A DNA stretch of 64,000 nt from Nonomuraea jiangxiensis. Lineage in GTDB: Bacteria > Actinomycetota > Actinomycetes > Streptosporangiales > Streptosporangiaceae. The DNA lies in NCBI RefSeq assembly GCF_900099965.1, contig NZ_FNDJ01000001.1:62001-126000 (forward strand). Direction: 5' to 3'. The notes beneath the pieces were generated by a model. That model made no database searches, had not been told where the DNA came from, and saw only the letters and a program-made list of their open reading frames with translations. The stretch's first letter is position 1. Each line of letters begins with the position of its first letter. This document shows positions 58,161-64,000 of the stretch, one piece after another. The translations under genes and the position numbers were made by a program.

Positions 58161-61100
58161 TGTTCCTCCCGGAGGCCGAGCCCCTGCCTGCGCAGGTTGC
58201 GCGCCAGCCCGGCGACGATGGCGAACAGCACCGCCGCCACCAGCGCCAGCATCGCCGCCGTGGCCCCCCACGGGATGTCCAGCAGCACGCCGGGGGAGAC
58301 GGCCGTGGCCTGCCCGGTCAGCACGATGTGCGGCACCACCAGCACGCCTACGACCAGCGCGAGCCCGGTGCCGGCCGCCAGCGACAACCCGATGACGAAC
58401 GCCTGCTCGATCGCCAGCAGCCCGAACATCTGCCGTGAGCTCACCCCGAGCGCCCGCAGGATCGCGAACTCGGCGGTTCGTTCCCGCGCCGCGACCGCCG
58501 CGTTGACCAGGAACCCGAGCGCCGCGAACACCAGCGCCGCCAGGAACCCCAGCATCAACGCCCCCTGCAACCCGCTGGCCAGCGGGTCGTCCCGCAGCGT
58601 GGCCGCCAGCGCCCGCTCGTCGAGCGCGGTGACGTCCCACTCCGGCCGGCTCGCGAGCGCGCGCACCGCGGGTGTGGGATCGTCCGCGGCCAGCCACCAC
58701 TCCGTGGCGGGGCGCGGCAGCTCGGCGACGCTCAGCTCGTACGCCTGCAGCGTCCCCCAGTCGGCCAGCACCGCCGGCTGCCCCGCGGTGGTCGTCGGCA
58801 TCGTGTCCACCACGGCCACCACTTTGACCTGCAGGACCTTGCGGTCGATGCCGGCCGGCCCGACCTGCCCGACGCCCAGCTTGATCGAGGCGGCCAGGTC
58901 GGCGGTCAGCACGACGGGCACCGGCCCGGGCGCGGGCGGCGGTGCGAAGGCGGCCATGGCCGGGCTCGTCCCGGTCACCTTCATCGACAGCGGGGGCGCC
59001 GCCAGCTCACGGCCGCCGGCGCTCAGGCCGGTCAGGGTCAGGTTCGCGGGGCCGGGCGCCGTGATGGCGATCAGGCCGCGCAACGACAGCGGGTACGTGA
59101 TCTTCCCGGTGCGCCCGGCCAGCGGCCGCAGGTCGAGGTCGATCCGGTTGTCACCGGCGTGCAGCACTCCGAGCGGCAGGTCGCGCCAGACCCCGAGCCC
59201 GTCGGAGAGCACCAGCCGCAGCGGCAGGTCAGCGTCCACCCGGGCGCGCAGAGTGAGCGTGGCCGGCCGTCCGGGGAGCTCCAGCCTGCCCGCCTGGCTC
59301 CCGGCCAGCGCCCGGGACATCTGCTCGACCGTCTGCGCCGACAGGTCGGGCCGTAACCGGAACAGCTCGCCCAGCTTGCCCGCCTCGACGCCGAGCAGGA
59401 CCGCGCTCTCGCCGCTCAGCTCGGTCTGCCCGCGGAAGGCGGGGGAGGCCGCCGTGACCCCCGGCAGGGTGGTGAACGCCGTGCCGCGGCCCAGCGAGCC
59501 CAGCTCCGGCCCGTCCGGCGGGCCCGACAGCCGCAGGTCGGCCCCGGCCTGGTGGCGGGCCTGGTCGTCCTGCGAGGCGCGCCAGGTGGCGGCGGTGGCC
59601 AGGGACACGATGCCGATCGCGACGGCCATCGTCAGCAGCAGCGTGGGACCGGCGTACTTGAGCGGCCGCCTGCTGACCTGCCAAGCCCCGAGCGCGGGGG
59701 CGAGCGTGGGCCTGCGCGAGGTGAGCTTCTCGGCCGGCTTCGAGATGCGCGGCACCAGCCTCAAGCCCAGCATGCCACCGGTGAGCAGGGCGAGCGCGGG
59801 CCCGGAGATGATGAGCGGGTCGATGCCGAGCCCGCCCGCGGCGGTGGCGGTCACCGGCGCGCCGTAGTGCCGCAGCTGCCAGATCGCCAGCGCGGCCACG
59901 ACCAGCAGCGCCAGGTCCGCGCCCGCCCGCTGGATCAGCCCCCGCCCGCCGCTCCGGCCGCGCGCCGTCTGCTCCTCCACGTAGGTGCGCCGGGCCCCCG
60001 CCAGCGCGGGGAGCACCAGCAGCACCACCGCGGCCAGCGCCACGCCGAACGACACCAGGAACGAGCCCAGATCGGCCACCGGCGCCAGCCGCACACCGGA
60101 AGCCTTGATCCACGGCAGCTGGTTGACCAGGGCGAGCAGTGGCGGGCCCAGGAACGGCGCCACGACCGCGCAGGGGAGCGCCACCAGCAGCGCCTCGCCG
60201 CCCGCCAGCCCGGCCAGCCGCACGGTGCCCGCGCCTCGTGAGCGCAGCAGCGCCACCTCCATGCGGCGGTGGTCGGCCAGCAGCCGGGCCGTCAGCATCA
60301 GCGCGTACGCGGCCAGCAGCAGCAGTTGCAGCACCGGGATCAGCATGGTGGAGCGCGCCACCAGGGAAGCGGTGTCGAGCTGCGTGAGCATCTCGGGCAG
60401 CCGGCTGGCGGCCACGCAGTTGGCGCAGCCGCCGGCCTTCAGCCGCTTCTCCACCCGGTCGATCGCGGCGGCCATCGGCCGGAGCTGGGCGGGGGTCAGC
60501 GCGCGCAGGTCGGGCTCGGCGGTCCAGGTGGCGTTGACACTGGTCGCGAAGTGGGTGACGAAGGTCTCGCGGGCCACCATGAGCGGCCCGTACGTGGTGA
60601 ACTCGCCGCGTTCCGTCCCCCGGCTCAGCAGCGGTTCGCCGGCCCAGCGTTCGCCGAAGGGGTCGTCGAGCTGGAAGATCCCGGCGACGCGGACCTGGAC
60701 GGGGCGCGGGTCGAGCCGTCCGGTGGTGGTGAACTCCTGGCCGACCTGGAACCCGGACGCCGAGGCCGCCGACAACGACATCGCGACCTCGACCCGGTCG
60801 CCGCCCGCCCGCGGCCAGGCGCCGGAGACGAGCCTGGCGTGCCGGTCGAGCCCGTCGTAGCTGCCGAACCTGAGCAGCTCGGGCCGCTTCCGCCGCTCCT
60901 GGCCCGGCATGGTGTAGGAGTCCGAGCCGAAGCTGGTGGTGACGGCGGGCGGCCTGGTGTAGGCCCTGGCGAACTCGGCGCGTACGGACCGGTCGAACCC
61001 CGGGAACGTCTCGACCGTCACGGGAGCGCTGACGGTGGCGGTGGTCTGCTGGTACGAGGCCGTCTCCATCGTCCTGCGGACACCGGCGTCGGCGATGGAG

Positions 61101-61216
61101 GAGGCGTACATGGTCAGCGCCACCAGCGTGGTGGTGGCCAGCAGGATCGAGCCGAACGCGGCCAGCAGGAGCAGCGGCTCGCTGAACGCCCGCTTGACGA
61201 TCAGCGGCCCCCGCAT
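58157..61216 (-). CDS. FtsX-like ABC transporter permease (first)
   Basis: A 1019-residue permease, first gene of the exporter operon. It has an N-terminal helix (LLLLAAFGSILLATTTLVALTMYA), a large extracytoplasmic domain, several helices with an FtsX segment (LIPVLQLLLLAAYALMLTARLLADHRRMEVALLRSRGAG), a second extracytoplasmic domain, and a C-terminal FtsX core (AALVFAALGFLVNAAVAARERTAEFAILRALGVSSRQMFG). The ATG at 61216 follows AGGGGGACAT. All four genes overlap, indicating one tightly coupled unit. The substrate is unknown. Confidence 0.93.
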   Translation of the reverse strand: MRGPLIVKRAFSEPLLLLAAFGSILLATTTLVALTMYASSIADAGVRRTMETASYQQTTATVSAPVTVETFPGFDRSVRAEFARAYTRPPAVTTSFGSDSYTMPGQERRKRPELLRFGSYDGLDRHARLVSGAWPRAGGDRVEVAMSLSAASASGFQVGQEFTTTGRLDPRPVQVRVAGIFQLDDPFGERWAGEPLLSRGTERGEFTTYGPLMVARETFVTHFATSVNATWTAEPDLRALTPAQLRPMAAAIDRVEKRLKAGGCANCVAASRLPEMLTQLDTASLVARSTMLIPVLQLLLLAAYALMLTARLLADHRRMEVALLRSRGAGTVRLAGLAGGEALLVALPCAVVAPFLGPPLLALVNQLPWIKASGVRLAPVADLGSFLVSFGVALAAVVLLVLPALAGARRTYVEEQTARGRSGGRGLIQRAGADLALLVVAALAIWQLRHYGAPVTATAAGGLGIDPLIISGPALALLTGGMLGLRLVPRISKPAEKLTSRRPTLAPALGAWQVSRRPLKYAGPTLLLTMAVAIGIVSLATAATWRASQDDQARHQAGADLRLSGPPDGPELGSLGRGTAFTTLPGVTAASPAFRGQTELSGESAVLLGVEAGKLGELFRLRPDLSAQTVEQMSRALAGSQAGRLELPGRPATLTLRARVDADLPLRLVLSDGLGVWRDLPLGVLHAGDNRIDLDLRPLAGRTGKITYPLSLRGLIAITAPGPANLTLTGLSAGGRELAAPPLSMKVTGTSPAMAAFAPPPAPGPVPVVLTADLAASIKLGVGQVGPAGIDRKVLQVKVVAVVDTMPTTTAGQPAVLADWGTLQAYELSVAELPRPATEWWLAADDPTPAVRALASRPEWDVTALDERALAATLRDDPLASGLQGALMLGFLAALVFAALGFLVNAAVAARERTAEFAILRALGVSSRQMFGLLAIEQAFVIGLSLAAGTGLALVVGVLVVPHIVLTGQATAVSPGVLLDIPWGATAAMLALVAAVLFAIVAGLARNLRRQGLGLREEQ

Positions 61217-61348
61217 ATGTCCCCCTGGTCCCGGTCTAGTGCACCTTCATCCAGGTGGAAGATCCAGGGCAAGGCGATCTTTGCAACGGTGACGGACCCG
61301 ATATGCCGGTGTGATATCGAAACCGTGACAAAAGGGTGCGAAGCAAGA

Positions 61349-61377
61349 ACGCCGCACCCCTCGAAGGAGTGCGGCGT
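61349..61377 (-). terminator. rpsT terminator
   Basis: ACGCCGCAC (61349-61357) pairs with GTGCGGCGT (61369-61377), and the interior can extend the stem. It lies 21 bases downstream of the rpsT stop codon on the minus strand. Confidence 0.8.
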
Positions 61378-61397
61378 CCACCTGCCGTTGGCGGGTG

Positions 61398-61667
61398 TTA
61401 CTTGGCGGCCAGCGCCGCGGCCTGCTTGGCGATCGCGGACTTGCGGTTGGCGGCCTGGTTCTTGTGGATGACGCCCTTGCTGACGGCCTTGTCGAGCTGG
61501 CGGGCGGCGGCCCGCTGCAGCACGGCGGCCTGCGCGACGTCGCCCTGCTCGGCGGCCTCGCGGAACTTGCGGACGGCCGTCTTCAGGGACGACTTGACCG
61601 CCTTGTTGCGCAGACGAGCCTTCTCGTTCTGCTTGTTGCGCTTGATCTGGGACTTGATGTTCGCCAC
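61398..61667 (-). CDS. rpsT: 30S ribosomal protein S20
   Basis: An 89-residue basic protein that binds 16S rRNA early in 30S assembly. It begins [34 protein letters not shown] and ends AAALAAK, the usual S20 pattern. The start is GTG at 61667 with GAGG upstream; a longer in-frame extension is not real. The gene usually neighbours holA and lepA, and here the ABC exporter lies between it and holA. Confidence 0.97.
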   Translation of the reverse strand: MANIKSQIKRNKQNEKARLRNKAVKSSLKTAVRKFREAAEQGDVAQAAVLQRAAARQLDKAVSKGVIHKNQAANRKSAIAKQAAALAAK

Positions 61668-61746
61668 GAAGAAGCCTCGGTGAAAGTCTGAGTGATGGAT
61701 GGGGCGCGCGGGCTCGAGAGAGGGCGCGCCACACACGCAGTTGAAC

Positions 61747-61776
61747 AGGCTACCAATAACTCAGGCGGCTGCTCAA
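61747..61776 (-). promoter_or_regulatory. Candidate rpsT promoter
   Basis: On the minus strand TTGAGC (61776-61771) and TAGCCT (61752-61747) are 18 bases apart, matching vegetative -35/-10 elements, about 80 bases upstream of the rpsT GTG. Confidence 0.5.
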
Positions 61777-61777
61777 A

Positions 61778-62764
61778 TCAACGCCATCGCGTCATGTATT
61801 CTCGCCAGTCCTCCTCCGTGGCGGCGAAGTCCACGTAGAGGGCCAGGCCGAAGCGCTCGCGGCGGCCGTGCTCCGACAGCGCCAGCCGGGCGCCCTCCGC
61901 CGCCGTCGCGACGCTCTCGGCGTAGTCGCCCCAGGCCGCTCCATGGTCATGGTACGCCGGGGCGCCGATGAGCAGGGACTTGCCGGCCGGGACCAGGTCC
62001 AGGGCCAGGCCCGCCTGGCGGACCACGTGACCGCCGTAGAGGCTCTCCAGCGGGGTGAACGAGTCGTAGGTCATGATGGCGACCTGGTCCACCCGGTCCA
62101 CGACCTGCCTGAAGTAGCCCGGGGACCAGAACTTGTCGTGGCCGAGCACGACCCGGAAGGCCGGGCGCATGCCGGGGTACGGCTCGATCTGCGGGGTCGA
62201 GGTGGACAGCAGCCGGGTGTGCTGCCTGGTCCGTTCCAGCAGGTCGAGGAAGTCGGTGTCGCCGTCGCCGATCGGCTCGAAGTTGTAGTGGATGCCGTCA
62301 TAGCCCTGCCGCATGATGGCGGCCACGCCGGCCAGCACGTTCTCGCGGGCGGCGGGGTCGTCGAGGTCGAGGCCGTTCTCGACGGTCTGTCCGAGCCAGG
62401 CGGAGATGCGGATGGCGGGGAGGTGCTGGTGCATCCACTTCACGAAATTTCCGGCGTTGGGGTATTTGGCGGGATTTAACCGGCCGTCGTATTCGAACGG
62501 GCCGGAATGCACGTACACGTCCTTGACGCCGGTGGCGCGCAGCCGTACGGCCAGCCGCTCGACGTCCTGCTCCGTACGGCGGCCGTCCACCCACGCGTGG
62601 CCCAGCCAGAGAGCGTCGTTGCCCGTGCTCTTCGCCCATGCCGCCGGTGCACCGGTAAACTGGATCCGGAGCGCGGTGGCCAGGAGGCCGACCAGCGCGA
62701 CCACGATGGCCAAGGCAAGCGCGACTAGGCGCAGGCCGCGGCGGATGACGGTTCGGATGCTCAT
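61778..62764 (-). CDS. Membrane-anchored GH18-like putative glycoside hydrolase
   Basis: A 328-residue protein with an N-terminal signal anchor ([22 protein letters not shown]) and an extracytoplasmic TIM barrel resembling family 18 hydrolases. Visible are [51 protein letters not shown] and [15 protein letters not shown]. The strand carrying the catalytic motif reads DGIHYNFE, so the final Glu is present but the usual Asp two residues before it is Asn. Activity could be altered or lost. The ATG at 62764 is divergent from lepA. Confidence 0.82.
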   Translation of the reverse strand: MSIRTVIRRGLRLVALALAIVVALVGLLATALRIQFTGAPAAWAKSTGNDALWLGHAWVDGRRTEQDVERLAVRLRATGVKDVYVHSGPFEYDGRLNPAKYPNAGNFVKWMHQHLPAIRISAWLGQTVENGLDLDDPAARENVLAGVAAIMRQGYDGIHYNFEPIGDGDTDFLDLLERTRQHTRLLSTSTPQIEPYPGMRPAFRVVLGHDKFWSPGYFRQVVDRVDQVAIMTYDSFTPLESLYGGHVVRQAGLALDLVPAGKSLLIGAPAYHDHGAAWGDYAESVATAAEGARLALSEHGRRERFGLALYVDFAATEEDWREYMTRWR

Positions 62765-62820
62765 CCGGGCATGTCACCATGGAAGACTGCTTGTCCTCAA
62801 CCTTGTCGAAACGGACTTCG

Positions 62821-64000
62821 GTGCGCACTCAGCCTGGCCAGACCGACCCCGCGTTGATCCGCAACTTCTGCATCATCGCGCATATCGACCATGGCAAGTC
62901 GACCCTTGCCGACCGGATGCTGCAGATCACCGGCGTGGTCGACGAGCGTTCCATGCGGGCCCAATACCTCGACAGGATGGACATCGAGCGCGAGCGGGGC
63001 ATCACGATCAAGTCCCAGGCCGTGCGGCTGCCGTGGGACGGGCACGTGCTCAACATGATCGACACGCCGGGCCACGTCGACTTCACCTACGAGGTGTCCC
63101 GGTCGCTGCAGGCGTGCGAGGGCGCGATCCTCCTGGTCGACGCGGCCCAGGGCATCGAGGCGCAGACGCTGGCCAACCTCTACCTGGCCATGAACGCTGA
63201 CCTGCACATCATCCCCGTGCTCAACAAGATCGACCTGCCGGCGGCGCAGCCGGAGAAGTTCGCCGAGGAGCTGGCCGGGCTGATCGGCTGCGACCCCTCC
63301 GAGGTGCTCAGGGTGTCGGGCAAGACCGGCGAGGGCGTGCGCGAGCTGCTCGACCACGTGGTCCAGACGGTGCCCGCGCCGGTGGGCGCGGCCGACCGGC
63401 CCGCCCGTGCGCTGATCTTCGACTCGGTCTACGACACCTACCGGGGCGTGGTCACGTACGTCCGGGTCGTGGACGGCCACCTGGGCAAGCGCGAGCGCAT
63501 CCTGATGATGTCCACCAGCGCCACCCACGAGACTCTGGAGATCGGCGTCATCTCTCCCGAGCCCAAGCCCGCCGACCTGGGGCTGGGCGTCGGCGAGGTG
63601 GGCTACCTCATCACCGGCGTCAAGGACGTGCGCCAGTCGCGCGTGGGTGACACGGTCACCTCGGCGACCAAGTCCGCGAGCGAGATGCTGGCGGGCTACG
63701 AGCACCCCAAGCCCATGGTGTTCTCCGGGCTCTATCCGATCGACGGCGACGAATACCCCGAGCTGCGCGAGGCGCTCGACAAGCTGCAGCTCAACGACGC
63801 CGCGCTGGTCTACGAGCCGGAGACGTCGGCGGCGCTCGGCTTCGGGTTCCGCGTCGGCTTCCTCGGGCTGCTGCACATGGAGATCGTGCGGGAGCGGCTG
63901 GAGCGGGAGTTCGGGCTGTCGCTGATCTCGACGGCGCCCAACGTGGTCTACCGCGTGGTCATGGAGGACGGCGCCGAACACACCGTCACCAACCCGTCGG
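62821..64000 (+). CDS. lepA: Elongation factor 4 (LepA), 5' part
   Basis: A ribosomal GTPase. The window holds the first 393 codons; the remaining third runs off the end. G motifs are AHIDHGKST, the RGITIKSQ switch, DTPGHVDF and NKIDLP, followed by domains II and III ([22 protein letters not shown]). The GTG at 62821 gives [27 protein letters not shown]. An in-frame ATG at 62779 would add 14 residues but lies only 14 bases from the divergent gene. No clear ribosome site precedes either. Confidence 0.95.
   Translation, partial: MRTQPGQTDPALIRNFCIIAHIDHGKSTLADRMLQITGVVDERSMRAQYLDRMDIERERGITIKSQAVRLPWDGHVLNMIDTPGHVDFTYEVSRSLQACEGAILLVDAAQGIEAQTLANLYLAMNADLHIIPVLNKIDLPAAQPEKFAEELAGLIGCDPSEVLRVSGKTGEGVRELLDHVVQTVPAPVGAADRPARALIFDSVYDTYRGVVTYVRVVDGHLGKRERILMMSTSATHETLEIGVISPEPKPADLGLGVGEVGYLITGVKDVRQSRVGDTVTSATKSASEMLAGYEHPKPMVFSGLYPIDGDEYPELREALDKLQLNDAALVYEPETSAALGFGFRVGFLGLLHMEIVRERLEREFGLSLISTAPNVVYRVVMEDGAEHTVTNPS

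Overview
The window reads as a chromosomal segment from a high-GC actinomycete. Coding strands end most codons in G or C, GTG starts are common, and the gene order rny, glutamate ABC operon, miaB, miaA, dapF, hflX, comEA/comEC, holA, rpsT, lepA is the conserved actinobacterial backbone. A Streptosporangiales (Nonomuraea-like) origin is my inference from protein resemblance and cannot be confirmed from the window alone. I see no tRNA or rRNA gene, no CRISPR array, no insertion sequence and no prophage. Large open frames opposite real genes are GC-bias shadows.

Layout. 1-1304: G/T-rich degenerate repeats, no convincing gene. 1.3-2.9 kb: RNase Y, then a 9-bp tandem array. 3.4-9.7 kb (minus): an S9 peptidase and a glutamate-type ABC operon with two binding lipoproteins. 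9.9-21.5 kb: miaB, a divergent pair of single-pass membrane proteins, a PEP-mutase-like enzyme, a dioxygenase-fold protein, RNase Z head to head with an alkyl-DNA methyltransferase, miaA, dapF, a SCO6745-like protein, a helical-repeat protein and a short-chain dehydrogenase. 21.7-28.9 kb: dimethylglycine oxidase plus heterotetrameric sarcosine oxidase (B, D, and A fused to G). 29-32.7 kb: a secreted HNH nuclease, and a two-component system with a PepSY protein. 32.7-42 kb (minus): a metzincin-like protein, DUF2277, two IclR regulators and aceB-glcD-glcE-glcF. 42-47.2 kb: an adhesin-fold lipoprotein, hflX, hutI with a structured leader, and DegV. 47.6-53.5 kb: comEA, comEC, holA. 54-61.2 kb (minus): a four-gene FtsX-type ABC exporter. 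61.4-64 kb: rpsT, a GH18-like protein and the 5' part of lepA.

Metabolic theme. The dimethylglycine-to-sarcosine-to-glycine enzymes, the glycolate-to-glyoxylate oxidase and malate synthase sit within 21 kb, together with two IclR genes. Palindromes upstream of dimethylglycine oxidase, an iclR gene and aceB suggest local control, which is inference.

Most unusual property. Tandem repeat arrays recur throughout, in gaps and inside otherwise conserved enzymes. ComEC carries about 37 hexapeptides between membrane helices. DegV, sarcosine oxidase alpha, the S9 peptidase and a membrane protein carry shorter in-frame arrays at loop or linker positions. Intragenic units are multiples of three (18, 33, 36 bp), while several intergenic units are not (28-29, 34 bp). 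I found no defence system or obviously novel gene cluster. The best leads are the repeat accretion, the SoxA-SoxG fusion and an ABC ATPase with an AbrB-like tail.
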